DNA of 64,000 bases, from positions 76,576,367 to 76,640,366 of the forward strand of contig OX638133.1 of the NCBI GenBank assembly GCA_951804985.1, given 5' to 3'. This DNA comes from Dryomyza anilis (Eukaryota; Arthropoda; Insecta; Diptera; Dryomyzidae). Positions 32,165 through 43,350 of the stretch are shown here, one piece after another (positions within the stretch are counted from its first letter, which is position 1; the number at the start of each line of letters is the position of its first letter). The notes below the pieces were generated by a model that was given only the letters and a program-made list of their open reading frames with translations, had not been told where the DNA came from and did not search any database. Made by a program: the position numbers and the translations under genes.

Positions 32165-33328
32165 AAGACCTTGACCTCCCACGTAGTGTGAGGGCTTAAG
32201 TAACAATGACTCAATAAGGCTAAGCTGACGGAAACTTTTTAAAGTTTCTGGTAGGGTCACCCTTGCCAGAAAGGCTTGTGATGAGTAACGAAGTAAATAC
32301 TTCCATAGTCTTTTTATTCGTGGGGTGGAAGACTCAAAAGAAACCCCACACTACCGCACAGGGTCAACATAAATGTTTAACTACTCCAGGTGGTACCCAC
32401 AAAAGTGAAAACCACACGCATCGGCGGCTGAGGCCAGGATTCCGGAGGCCTCAATCCACTCAACCAACCCTCGTACGATGAAATTGGTGTGTTACCAGCA
32501 AAATGCGATATATAGGTAGAGGTTACTCCGACTGAAGCGAGACCATCCACTGCTGCTCTGGAGGGAAGGAGCAAAAAATGATGATGCAGCACCGATCATC
32601 TTGGGAAGCTAGTAAGCACCGGCGGTTTCAGTTCAAAACCAAAAAGCTATGAGACGAGTGATGGAATCATGAAGGTGCTATGCTCGTTTCAAGCCAATTT
32701 CGATTTGATTGCCACAGCCGTTGCTTAAATCACCATTTTGGGTAAATCGCGCTTCACTGTTTTCAGTGGGGACGAACCTAAACGCAGGCGAGAAATATGC
32801 TGGATACGTGGTCCCATCAAGAAAACAGCGGAAGTGCTTGCCTGCTTACGTGCTCAGAACAAGGGCATCGAAACGAACAAATGAAAAATCTATAGCCATA
32901 AACCAGAGCGCGGTCCGGTGGACAAGGATGGCCCTGGTTAGACCAGAAGTCGTTAGATGTCATGCTATCTCAGTACGACAATCATCCAAACCTATTTTTT
33001 TGACGGATCAAATTCCGAATCAATTCCAAATGAATAGGCACATGATGAGAAACGAGTTAATTATCCTGTCATGGTATTTACTCAGATCAATCTGCAACAT
33101 TCTAAAGTTGCTACCGCTTTACCAGGTAAGTGTTTCTTCATGTTGCATACATTACCTCACATCACAACCATTCAAGAATCATGGGTGTATAACAAACGCA
33201 TCTGTAGTTCACGTGGTGAAACCATACTATACGATGAGCAAGCCGTAAGAACTAGAAGCTGTCTTATAGTATCGAAACATTTTGCTGGCAGCAGCAAATG
33301 CAACGCACGAGGTACCAAATTCCTTTAA
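32165..33328 (+). mobile_element. Non-LTR retrotransposon (LINE), 5' part only
   Basis: The segment is markedly less AT-rich than its flanks. It begins with leader-like sequence (CTCCCACGTAGTGTGAGGGC), continues through a probable degraded ORF1 region (frames near 32709-33048 with no sure motif), and ends inside an endonuclease domain at 33328. LINEs are usually 5'-truncated; here the 5' part is kept and the reverse transcriptase, 3' UTR and tail are missing, so the loss happened after insertion. Confidence 0.6.
33071..33328 (+). pseudogene. LINE ORF2 endonuclease domain, N-terminal fragment
   Basis: An 85-codon frame starting at ATG 33071. QINLQHSKVATA (residues 5-16) and IQESWVYNKRI (about 34-44), followed by ETILYDEQAVRTRSCLIVSKHF (about 50-71), match the opening of the apurinic-like endonuclease (EEP fold) in R1/LOA/Jockey-type insect LINEs. 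There the Q-N-L-Q/H-K phrase and the catalytic Glu of the QEPW-like phrase are conserved; the Glu is kept here as QESW. About 10-15 residues normally between these blocks appear replaced by CFFMLHTLPH, suggesting a local frame problem. The enzyme nicks target DNA to prime reverse transcription. The frame stops where the element is cut off, so this is a dead fragment. Confidence 0.7.
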
Positions 33329-33730
33329 TTTTTAATATAAAATTCTATATGAATTTTAAATTTTGATATGCCTCTCGAAAGATGAACGTCTATTTAATAG
33401 TTATTATCATTCCCCAATTGGAAATTGTCAGAAAATGAAACTTTTTGACTAATCACTTTTGAAAATTTTAATATATATGTTTGGTGAGTTATATTTATAA
33501 AACGACGAATGGTGTTCTTTTTCTTTAATACCATTTCACTAAAATATGACGATCGAAAAATATTAATAATAATAATTAAAACAAAATTGATGTTAACGAC
33601 GATCATGTTATTATTATTTCTATTCGAAGAAATCATATTCAAGTTTTTGAATATAGTTTCTTCACTAAAGTAAAAATATTTTATATAAGTTCAAAGTTTT
33701 TCAAAAATATTTGACTTCATCTACATTTTT
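33329..33730. other. No gene seen
   Basis: AT-rich; an Asn/Ile-rich frame on the minus strand (33394-33642) reflects composition only. Confidence 0.45.
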
Positions 33731-33734
33731 CTAA

Positions 33735-34701
33735 CCCTACCCTCCTGACACGGGTACCCGAACGGACTTTAAAGTCAAATATTTTTCAAACCAAAAATGT
33801 TAAAATTTTGAGGTTCCATGACATCTTACAAATAGTCGTTTTCTATCGGCTTTTCTCATTTGTAGCTTTCTAGAAATATTTGGGTCGGTTGTGGAACCGC
33901 CCAAAGTCAAATAGTTCTCACCATCCTGAGAGGTCTACCAGGGTACCCGTAAATATCTACATATATTTTGTATGAAGAATGTCAAAATACAGTTAATTTT
34001 TGGATTGTTTTTATTGTTTCTTTAAATATTTTATAAATTTTATAAACAGATAACAGGCTGTGTTTCACAACCAACATATGTGGATGCCAAATTTTATTGG
34101 CTTCGACGGAATGTATTGGATAAAACTTGCCCATCTTCCAAATCAGAGTAACTGCTCATCCAATGTAGCATTTTCATCCAGATAATAATTTATTTGTAGA
34201 TTATTCATTAGAATATTCCAAATTAAGATAGGAGCGGCCTTGTCTGTTGTCTGCTTTCTAATCTTGTAAAATCATTGTCAAAGCGAATTTAGGATAATAT
34301 TTGCTGAAATCTATCGCAAATAAACTCTGCATTTTAGGATAAACTTAAAGATTGAAGAAGTATCATCGCTAGCACAACTTGTACCAATAACCAGCAAAAT
34401 TCCAATGAAATCACTCAGTTATTTCATTGTAATCAGACGAAACTCGCGAGATTTAACCTTTTGAATTTCAATATCGGGTAATTTCTGCCGGTTAAAATCT
34501 AATGCCCTTGTTCTTGCTATGTCTGAGGCTCACAGTTTTTATATATAAGTCATAAAATCATTGAAAATTACCTTAACTGTCATCATTCTAATAAGTTTAC
34601 GATCCATCTAAATTCTCTATTTTTCCATATAAAATACCCACGGGTACCCGGGTACCCTTGTCAGGAGTCTACGTATGTAAATGTTGTCAGGAGGGCTAGG
34701 G
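33735..34701 (-). mobile_element. piggyBac-like element, degenerate
   Basis: The ends are CCCTACCCTCCTGACAC (left) and, reverse-complemented on the right, CCCTAGCCCTCCTGACAA. The right side is followed by TTAA (34702-34705); the left flank is CTAA (33731-33734), one substitution from TTAA. GGGTACCCG palindromes lie near both ends as subterminal repeats. TTAA targeting with CCC..GGG ends is the hallmark of the piggyBac superfamily, and a transposase relic inside (see 33990-34300) confirms it. At about 0.97 kb it is far shorter than an autonomous element. Confidence 0.8.
33990..34300 (-). pseudogene. piggyBac-type transposase fragment, with stops and a frameshift
   Basis: On the minus strand RFDNDFTRLESRQQ appears first, then after a frame change WNILMNNLQINYYLDENATLDEQLL, a stop, and SFIQYIPSKPIKFGIHI. 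The TLDEQLL block matches the piggyBac motif (I/L-DEQ-L) that holds the first catalytic Asp. The YIPSKP-K-GIK-like block is the conserved phrase that follows it in piggyBac transposases. At least three in-frame stops and one frameshift make it non-functional, and the later catalytic Asp residues are absent. The enzyme would cut and paste DNA at TTAA. It sits inside an element with matching ends, which supports the call. Confidence 0.75.
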
Positions 34702-34705
34702 TTAA

Positions 34706-35105
34706 TAACCACATAAAGCTTTATCGCTCAAATAGAAATAAAAAAAATTATGTCGAGAATTATATGCATTATACTAATTTAATTATTACATTGCGTAATA
34801 TAAAATAAATATTAATCTATTTACTTTCGTGAAATATTGAAATCGATTCTGTGGTTTAGTATATATGGGGAAAAATTTGTCAACCGTACCCGTTTCAAAC
34901 AGTTTTTGCTTCGGATTTGGATGAAATTTTGTGAACTTGTAATATAAGTGGACCTCATTAAAACTTGATAAGGAGGATGGGCTTAGTATGACTGGTTGTC
35001 GAGATATTGGGGTCAAAATATGGCAAAATTCATCGCGTTGACTTGTATTGAATAATTTATAACTTCTATCAGAGTCACTCAATTTTAAACATCTATGACT
35101 GCATA
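34706..35105. other. No gene; possible old interspersed repeat
   Basis: The 98-codon minus-strand frame at 34786-35082 shows no recognisable motif. Phrases such as GTCGAGATATTGGGGTCAAAATATGG look like TE-derived DNA, but no partner copy is present here. Confidence 0.35.
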
Positions 35106-35366
35106 GCCCCAGTCCGGTTCAAGTCTGGACTGGGGCTAACAACATCTTTTCATAGAAACATTTATCTATACCGCGATACCTTTCGGCAGTAAATGGCAAA
35201 CCTACGAGAGTAAAACATTGCCTATAAATGCTCTCACCTGCCGTTCGGATTCGGCAATAAACTGTAGGTCCCATCACTTGAGTACTAATATAACACGCAC
35301 AGCTCAAAATGGTGAAGGAGCTCGGCCTAAGTTCTTATAGGACTGTAATGCCAAACTATTATTATT
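35106..35366 (+). mobile_element. tRNA-derived SINE, 5'-truncated
   Basis: It begins at the B-box region (CCGGTTCAAGTCTGGACTGG) and continues with the shared body and the end GACTGTAATGCCAAACTATT plus ATTATTAATT tail. The A box is missing, so this copy cannot initiate pol III transcription itself. Confidence 0.8.
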
Positions 35367-36147
35367 AATTAAAACTGCATATGCTGCCTTAATTTCGTCT
35401 GTGCCTTTTTTTATTATAACTTTGCATATACAAATGTTGCAACATGCTTCCGAGAATTTTGTATTATTTTATTGTGTGAAATATTTTCGAAATTTTCTGC
35501 TGAAATGTTTATTTTTTACATTATGTGAGTTTTACAAATTGCATAAATAGCAATAATAAATTTTTGGTTTGAGTGTTTGATGATTTTACCAGAGTTATTT
35601 CTATATAAAAGAAATATTTATTATTTGTAACTTAGGTATTTGAATTGCGATTTAGACAAAGTTTTGTGCAATTACTAAATGTTAGTGTTTATAAAGATCA
35701 CTTAAAAGTTATTAATTATTGCATATTTTTTGAAAGGTTTATAATTTTTAAATGAAATTATTAAAAAAAAAAATAATAAATTATAATAACCGGATGTATT
35801 TGTCTTCATAAGTTTCAGACCTTTATTGAAATTGTTTGTATATCCTGTTTCATTTCAAAACACAATAGATATTGGGACAATGGATTCTACTCCTTTCGAA
35901 GAAATGTTACAAAAGATTGACTACACAAAATCGCAGCAGGTGTACTGGACATGCAGTATATATTTAACACATAAAAAATGTACATTTATTTTTTTAACGT
36001 TGTTATCTACACACAGAGAATAATATAATAATTCCAAAAAAACATGTTTATGATTGTCACAATCATGTAAATATTGATGCATAGAATCAAAAAAGGAATA
36101 TTTTGGAATAAATTGTGTAAAAAGTTTAATGATTAATTTAATCACAT
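35367..36147. other. AT-rich stretch, no gene seen
   Basis: TA|CACACAGAGAATAATATAAT at about 36009-36030 resembles the left edge of the TA-flanked elements, and (AATCATG)-type palindromic words follow. The solo LTR at 36148 may have inserted into such an element. Confidence 0.35.
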
Positions 36148-36666
36148 TGTTACGAAAAGATGTAATTTGCCCCATAATGCAAGCAATCAACAATAATAAA
36201 TGAGACGTAAGACAATTCAGCGCACTAAGCAATGTGTTAGAAAAAGACGGAAGATCATTCAGCGCACTGAGGCAGTGTGCGAGAAAGAGATGGAAGATCA
36301 GCGCATTAAAACTCATGAGTGCGAATGAGATGCCAATAGCATGCGTCATTCACGAAACGAGTGGAATGTTCTCGAAACAAGTCGAAGCTTGTCGAACTAA
36401 TGCATGCAGTATATAAGGGAGGCACAGCACTTCAGTTGTGATTTGATAGTGAACAAGTGCGTCTCGTGACTGTTTAGCTAAATTGTAGAAATTCAGCTGT
36501 TGATATACGTGATTCTTCTTTAAGTTGTCATTTAAATAAATAAAGTTAATTAATACTAGTTAAAATAATACTAGTTAAAACCAAATATTAGTGTGTTTTT
36601 TTTTTGTACACAATCCAGAGATACGAACTCGTAGAACATTTTTCCGTAGACTGAATTTTCGTAACA
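36148..36666 (+). mobile_element. Probable solo LTR of a retrotransposon
   Basis: The ends are TGTTACGAAAA and TTTTCGTAACA, a perfect 11-bp inverted pair with the TG...CA termini of LTRs. Inside is a good pol II promoter: GCAGTATATAAGG at about 36405-36418, then TTCAGTTGTG about 25 bp later, an arthropod-like initiator, with AATAAATAAAG (36535-36545) as possible polyadenylation signal. No internal retroviral domain adjoins it. A fragment of the same LTR is at 43351-43646. No clear target duplication was found (a 3-bp ATT is possible). Confidence 0.65.
36405..36440 (+). promoter_or_regulatory. TATA box and initiator of the LTR
   Basis: TATATAAGG followed about 25 bp later by TTCAGTTGTG. The homologous LTR fragment keeps GCAGTATATAAGG and TTTCAGTAGTG at 43393-43434, with slightly different spacing. 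Confidence 0.6.
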
Positions 36667-37277
36667 TTATTTTCATATTTAGAAAAATAAGTATGAGAAT
36701 TGACTAATATTGATTGGACAAGTGGTACCGTGGAACCTCCCATACAACTAAAAACAGTTGAAATTATTAATATTAGTATAAATGGTCGGTCGTGAATTTA
36801 CTCCAGCATTTTTTCTTGCTAAAGTATGAACATTTTTTAAAACAATAACATTGGAAAATCTTTATAAATACTAGATGTAGATGACTGCATTACAAAAATT
36901 AGTTTTAATGGTTTTTAAAATAAACGGTTCAATAAATTGATCACAAATTCGACAATATTTTTTAATGCAATTGAGAAATTGTCTGTGTTTGAGCGAGAGT
37001 GGGGTAAATTTGAATACACATGATATAAATTGAGTGATACAACATTTTAGGCAATTAAATTTACTATACAATGAAAACAGAAATTGGTGTCTGAAGACAA
37101 TTTGATTTTTAGGTTTTCAACAGAAAAATTTGTTGTTATCAAAAGCGAAATAAGTACAGAAATCAATATATGATTATTCCAATCATGTATTTACAGGCGA
37201 TATTGTTGCAGAAATAATTGTGTAACATCCAACTAACCAATAATACCATAAACAGAAGTTTTGCAACCAAGGAACCA
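36667..37277. other. AT-rich stretch, no gene seen
   Basis: No protein motif. AAGTACAGAAATCAATATATG at about 37151 followed by TGATTATTCCAATCATG is a small palindromic tract. Confidence 0.4.
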
Positions 37278-37286
37278 CTTTGTGGC

Positions 37287-38147
37287 GGGTCTGGTACGAT
37301 AAGCCGAAATTTAAAATATCGAAACTAAAAATACAGAAGACGAAAATGTAGATAATAAAAATGCCGAAACCTATAAATGTCGAAAACAAAAATGTCGAAA
37401 AATGTTGAAAAACAAAATGTCGATAACTAAAAATGTCGAAATTTAATATAGCGAAATAATTTTTGGAGGAAAAATGATTAAAAATGCCGAAATACATTCA
37501 AATTACCATCTCGGAATTTAGCTCGAACACTTATAATAAATAAACAAAATTTATTTTTTTTTTTTAATTTGAAGTTCAAGGTTGGTTTCCATTGCCAATA
37601 TGATAATATTAAGAAGACTTACATTTTCCAAAAGATTGTTTGATTAGTTTTAAAACGAAACCTTAACAGAGTTTCTAGCATCAAGAGATATTTAGATATG
37701 AACCACCATACAAAAGTGACCTTTGACAATTTGTTTAACTTAGGACTGTATCTCTTGAAAAAAGTGGTATCTCTGGAAATAGTGGTCGGAACAATATAAT
37801 TAAATGATCAATGCAGATCTAGATGCCCTTTATCAGTTGCCAAAAATTCATTGATATCGAAGAGGGTGAGTTGTAAATCCTTGAGATTTGCTGTGGAATG
37901 ACTTATACGATTTGAAATTTGTATTTCAACATTTTGATATTTCGGCATTTTAAATTCGACATTTTTTGATCCTACAGAAAAATGTTTTTGTATTTATAGT
38001 TTCATAGATTTTTCGACATTTTCTTGTTTTAAAATATTTTTCGACATTTTTGGATTCGGCCAAATATTGTTTCGGCGTTCTAAGGCTTTTAAAATTTCGA
38101 CATTTTAAGGTTTCGAAATTTTTTTTTCGACATATCGTACGGATTCC
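37287..38147. mobile_element. Foldback-like element with a perfect 9-bp target duplication
   Basis: CTTTGTGGC lies directly outside both ends (37278-37286 and 38148-38156). The terminal 23 bp are inverted repeats sharing GTACGATA and CGAAA. Inside each end the arm is a tandem array of a short word, AAAAATGTCGAAA on the left (about 37300-37500) and its reverse complement TTTCGACATTTTT on the right (about 37915-38130). The middle (37510-37910) is unique. Long inverted repeats made of short tandem repeats with 9-bp duplications are characteristic of Foldback-type elements. No transposase is present. Confidence 0.75.
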
Positions 38148-38394
38148 CTTTGTGGCATCTTAAGTAGTAGCCACCATATTTCCATTAAAGTGTTCGTTAT
38201 AAATCATGCGAAATATACTTATTAGCCACTCATTTGCCAGCCAAAAAGTTCCGGGGCGATGCTTAGTTGCTTCAAATTTGATCCATTAAAGTGTCGGTTC
38301 ACCCATTTGGAACTTGAACTGTGTTTGGATAAAAAATTAAAAAATAATAAAGATCATGAGAAGTGTCATTCTTTCCGTGTAATATCACAGATTT

Positions 38395-39979
38395 GTAAAC
38401 AACCCTGTACCATTCCTCATAATATAATAATAAATCTATTAAACAATACCGATACCGATTACTATATACCTTCCGTATAGTAATGCATTTATTCATGATT
38501 TATACTTTAGTTTATACTGTAGGTTTTTTCTTTCGTTTTTATTAGAATTAGAAGGCGTAGAATTAATTTTAGTACATTTGGAATACTGTACCATGTTTAC
38601 AGTATTTCGTTTATTTGGTTAGTAGGCGATGATTTTTTTTGATGAAAACTCGAAAACACTTTGCAATAAAATATATTAAAAACAACTCTAAAAAATATTT
38701 TTTTGTAAAAGTCTACTTGTTAATTTTGACAAAAATGTTAGTTAGCCTTGCTTAGGAAAAATTACAATATAAGCTGACTCATTTTGTTTTGTCAAATTAA
38801 AATATTTTTGAAGTGCGAGAAAAAGGTTGTGATTTTTAGTGGTACAAATAAAATAAAAAAGTGGTGTTTTTCTAAGTTGTGTTTATTAAAAGTTGTGTTT
38901 TTTTATGGTGCTCGTTTATTGTGCATCGGCGACGATATTCAGCCTATCGTTGCATTTGTTGAATGCGCCCTGGGATTGAAAGGCATTTTTATACCCTACA
39001 CCTATGAGGTACAGGGTATATTAACTTTGTGCATATATTGTAACGCCCCTTAGGAGGCGTGTCCGGTAAGGAAAAGTATATATATTCTTGATCAGCATCA
39101 CTACCCGAGTCCGTTTAGCCATGTCCGTCTGTCTGTCTGTCTGTCTTGCTGTCTTGCTGTCCGAATACAGAATAACTTGAGAAATACTGATCAGAATGCG
39201 ATGAAATTTCGTCTTAATATATTTTAGCCAAAAGTAGGCACTGAGTTTGAAAATGAGCCAAATCGGTCAACGGACACGCCCACCTCCCATTCAAGTCACT
39301 TTTATATAACTCTTTCGGAACTAATAACTCGAAAAGTATTCAAGGTATAGTTATAAAATTTAAAACGTACTGTTAGCATTCACCTACAAATATGTGGTCT
39401 AAAAATTATTTCCCGGGTTTTCATATTGGAAATTTGATCCGTAAATTATTAAAATTAAATCTATGAAATATTAGCCTTTCAAAATTTTAAATATAGGCGT
39501 GGTCCGCCCAATTACATTTTTCAATTTTTTTTTTAGTTTTTTATACTTTATATAATTTTTTAATTTATGGGGATATAAGACGTAAATTTCTGATACGTGA
39601 ATAATATTCTGAGGGTGGGGAGGGTCAGCATAATTAAAAACTTTAAAACTAAGGTATGCAATTAAATATCCCAACCAAAGGTGTAGGGTATTCCATAGTC
39701 GGGCCCGACCGACTATAAAAATCCGCCCCATGTGACCGAACTTACCCATGTGACCTAACTTTCCCAACTCGTTGTTACTAAATTTACCAGCTGCGTTCAT
39801 GCAGGTAATATAAAGAGGATGCTTCTTTTGTTCTTTTTTTTATTATCAATCGGTGTTATAAATTTTTGTGACGTTACAACATAGACGTAGGAGACAAGAT
39901 CCCACCCTAACTGAGCAAAGCTGGTGCACTAATACACCGAACGTCTCCCCTAACACCTAGATACGTCGGCGAACGTTAG
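38395..39979 (+). mobile_element. Element with 6-bp target duplication (copy B), carrying a DINE insertion
   Basis: AGATTT flanks both sides (38389-38394 and 39980-39985). The sequence from GTAAACAACCCTGTACC to 38990 and from 39774 to 39979 is the reverse complement of the two ends of copy A (8940-11090). Relative to copy A about 1.3 kb of the middle is missing. A full DINE lies at 38991-39773, exactly where copy A has the uninterrupted sequence. The two arms diverge from copy A mostly by point changes and small gaps. Confidence 0.7.
38991..39773 (+). mobile_element. DINE-1/Helentron-like element, subfamily 1, with empty-site proof of its ends
   Basis: Copy A of the host element gives the empty site: AAGGCATTTTT joined to GTTCCTAAATTTACC. 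In copy B AAGGCATTTTT is followed by ATACCCTACACC...CCCAACTCGTT and then GTTACTAAATTTACC. The insertion therefore has no target duplication and landed in a T-run, as expected for Helentron-type elements. The 5' hairpin, GTCTGTCT tract, subterminal inverted repeat and GTCGGGCCCGACCGAC hairpin are all present. Confidence 0.9.
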
Positions 39980-39985
39980 AGATTT

Positions 39986-41400
39986 TATTATGACATTATG
40001 GTAAAAATATGTTATGGCATAATAATATAAATCTTTACGAACTGAGTTTAGGAAAATTACAACTCGAATTTAACAACCCCTTCAACTTTTTTTAAAAACT
40101 TATTCCTACCACGTCTAATATTTACGTACACATAAAAAAATTAAATTCATGAACATTTTTTAAAATAAAGATTTTTATTATTTCTTAAATTATACTATTG
40201 CAAATATTTCTTTTTTCAACACAACTTTCAATCAACATATGTAGTGCACCACTAGTGGATATAATAAATATTTTGTGTATAATGCATATTTATTCCATTT
40301 TAAAGTTCATTTCCTATGTTATTTATAATTATGTTCTTATAAGATTCTTCATTCTATAATTGCAACTTATGTGGAATATAATAACTGCCACTATTTTGCC
40401 ACCAAATAGCAACAAAGTAAGCTCCACTCGTTATTGTAAATGTTCCATTATCAGCATATAAGACTTAAATATCACAGTATTGTGACTTATTACTGCGTAT
40501 GTTCCACACATATTCTTAGCCACCGCTTTGGACCCTGGTTTGAAACACTGGTGTCGGAGGTAACTTAAAAGGTACACATATGCCACAAAAGATTGTTCTT
40601 GCACAAATATATAATAATCATATTTTTCTCTGAGTGTATCCGTATTTACGTTTGTTAAGTTATTCTTGAGTTGTAACTCTCCATTCAAAGGAACACAGTG
40701 GGATTTAATATGTGCTGCAATAAATGCAGCAAAATACAGCAAGTGGATTGTGTTGTATTTTAAAAGAAAACCAAGTCTTTGATAAGAGTCTAACATTTTT
40801 CACTTAAATTGAAACGAAAACAAATAATACAGTCTTTTACAGAATATATAGCAGGTGAATAATTTCGGTTATTTTTGCCTTCTTATTTAAATAAAATCTT
40901 TTGGAAATACTTTTCCAAAAAATATATTTTTTATATTTATATGTTTTACGTATTTAATTATATTATAGAAATTAGTCAACCTTATTATATATTTTAAATC
41001 ATAATATAACAGAACAACTGTATATAATTTTTAATTATTCACTACCAAAACACAAAATCTCAAAATAGATGTAGTTATCATAAGTAATTCTGAAAATAAG
41101 TTCGGTTTCACGTACGCTTATTTATAATTAATAGTTTATTAAATTCTAATTAAAATGTAATAAAAAACGATTCCAAAATATGCATAAAAGTCTGAACATT
41201 AAGTTAAACCAAATTCCAGCACTGTATAAAGTATTCAAAATTTCCTGAAAATGCTTCATTTTCATGTTCGACTAAAATTAAACGATTTCCGTTCGGTTTC
41301 AGTTCCGGTTTTTTTCAAAAAGAACTCTTGTAAACCTAATAACCCTAAATTAGTTCGACTTCAAATAGAAAACTTCAACGTACAACAAACGCATTTACAA
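39986..41400. other. AT-rich stretch, no supported gene
   Basis: A 121-codon minus-strand frame (40431-40796) has no motif I recognise. TACACATAAAAAAATTAAATT at 40129 and TTTTTCTCTGAGTGTA at about 40624-40639 could be the decayed ends of a third TA-flanked element of about 0.5 kb. Further on the sequence is plain AT-rich DNA. Confidence 0.35.
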
Positions 41401-42060
41401 AGCATAAATGCAGCATGCAACGTAGTTCCATCCATTGATGCAAGCAGCCGTATCAATTATGTTGACCACGCTGCACGTACGTGACATTTTATTAACTAAC
41501 GATGGTAACCGAACGGATGAACGTACCATGACGATAAGAATGACAAAAAGAAAAAATACGTTGCCTGACCCATCTGCCATCAGGAAGTAGATTATTTAGG
41601 TTGGTTTCTCACTGTATTCTAATGTATTTTATTGCATCAATTCTCGTCTGACTGACGAAATATTTGATCAACTGTGTATGTCTGAGTATGATATATAATG
41701 TTGGGTGTTATAGACGATAATCACAAATATACCTATAAGTCTCTTTCTCCATACTACTACTAATTTCGAAGTCGTACATCGGTGCACCGAGACATGTTTT
41801 GTCTGCAATGTCAGGCGTCGGAATTCTTGTCGGGGACAAAAGCAGAAAAGAAAAAACAAAATCAAAAATGCAGTTCGCTGGATGAAGACGTGCTCTTGCC
41901 GGTCATAATAAATGCTAGTCGTGAGAGGATTTGACACTAAAGGAATTCTGAATGACGCTGATAGTGGGGAATATCGGAAACGTGCCAAAATCCAGTCGCA
42001 TTTTAGTGAATATCAATAAGTTTTGGTACGTAGTCAGCTCTGCTGAACTGCTGCAAATTG
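41401..42060. other. Less AT-rich stretch, no recognised product
   Basis: Mixed-composition DNA with overlapping frames on both strands (41251-41484, 41395-41580, 41668-41988). Their overlap and lack of motifs argue against coding. Possibly single-copy non-coding DNA. Confidence 0.3.
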
Positions 42061-43054
42061 CATTGTTTAGTAGTCAATTGGTACTTTTTTTTTGAAAATT
42101 ATGTAGTAAAAACGATTTTGCAATAAAGTCAATAGGTGTGTTAATAAAAAAAAAGACTTGAAGTCCAATAAATTTAGTTATTTAGTTAAGAAGTAATATA
42201 TTCAATAGTACTTATTACTCTTCTCTTTAGAGAAATTTTGAACATTCATTATAATATCAAAATTTTACCGGAAATGTAATTTCAAATACTCTTAGAATTT
42301 CTTAATACATTAAAAGCTTGTTCGCAAGATTTGACAGATACGACAGATGATGATTTATTTGAAGTATTGCCAATCCAAAATTTGTTCATTTCTAAAATTG
42401 TTATTAACCGCCTCGGCCCTTGATCAAAACCTTGATCAAAAGCTACGAATTTTTTGCCATTTTCGAAATATTCTTTGAATATGTTTTCAATATACCAAAC
42501 TTACTACCTGCTATATACTTCACAAAATTCATTTAAATACCATATATTTATTGTAAATACAAGAAATTTTGTCTCAGTCACTACGAATTAAAAAAAAACA
42601 AATATTATTATTTCATATTTCGTAAATAATTTCGTAAAGTTTATTCTTATGATACATGAATTATTTCGTAGAAAACATACAATCTGAATTAGCAATACAT
42701 ATGAACTATTTCGTAATCTTACCTTTCATATGTTTTCAAATAATGTCATATTTTACTAAATATACAAAAAATGTATTCGTACCATGGTTGAAGTATATAC
42801 AGGTTAAGTCATCTTTCAAAATTCAGTCGCCATTTACTTTTTTGTGAAACTGTTTGAAAGATTCAACATTTGTTTACGAATATTTTAAAACAAAACTTCA
42901 ATGCTTTGTTTACAACTTCATAAAAACAAATAATCTTCAAAATTTTGAATTAAATAAATTTCAGCAGTTTGCCAACTTTCAAGTTTGTTTAGGATCCAAG
43001 AAAAAAACCACAGTAATTTCATGTTTAATTATGATTTTCTTTAAGTTTAATTTT
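42061..43054. other. AT-rich stretch, no gene seen
   Basis: TTTCGTAAATAATTTCGTAAAG and ATTATTTCGTAGAAAA at 42610-42720 repeat a TTTCGTAA word like the one in 57560-58410. Phe-rich frames at 42656-43072 reflect composition. Confidence 0.4.
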
Positions 43055-43350
43055 TATACCCTACACCTATGAGGTATAGGGTATATTAACTTTGTGCATA
43101 TATTGTAACACCCCTTAGGAGGCGTGTCCGGTATGTCTGTCTGTCCGTCTTGCTGTCCGAATACAGAATAACTTAAGAAATACTGATCAGAATGCGATGA
43201 AATTTCGTCTGAATATATTTTAGCCAAAAGTAGGTACTGAGTTTGAAAATGAGCCAAATCGGTCAATGGACACGACCACCTCCCATACAAGTCCCTTTAA
43301 TATAACTCTTTCGGAACTAATAACACGAAAAGTATTCAAGGTATAGTTAA
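43055..43350 (+). mobile_element. DINE-like element, 5' part, fused to an LTR fragment
   Basis: It begins TATACCCTACACCTATGAGG and is colinear with full copies to AAGGTATAGTTA, with a deletion that brings GTCCGGTATG directly to TCTGTCTGTCCG. It then stops abruptly at 43350, where LTR sequence starts. Confidence 0.8.

Noticed and set aside
40431..40796. 121-codon minus-strand frame, one of the longest outside repeats
   Set aside because: No domain recognised, and it spans a likely decayed TA-flanked element edge near 40639.
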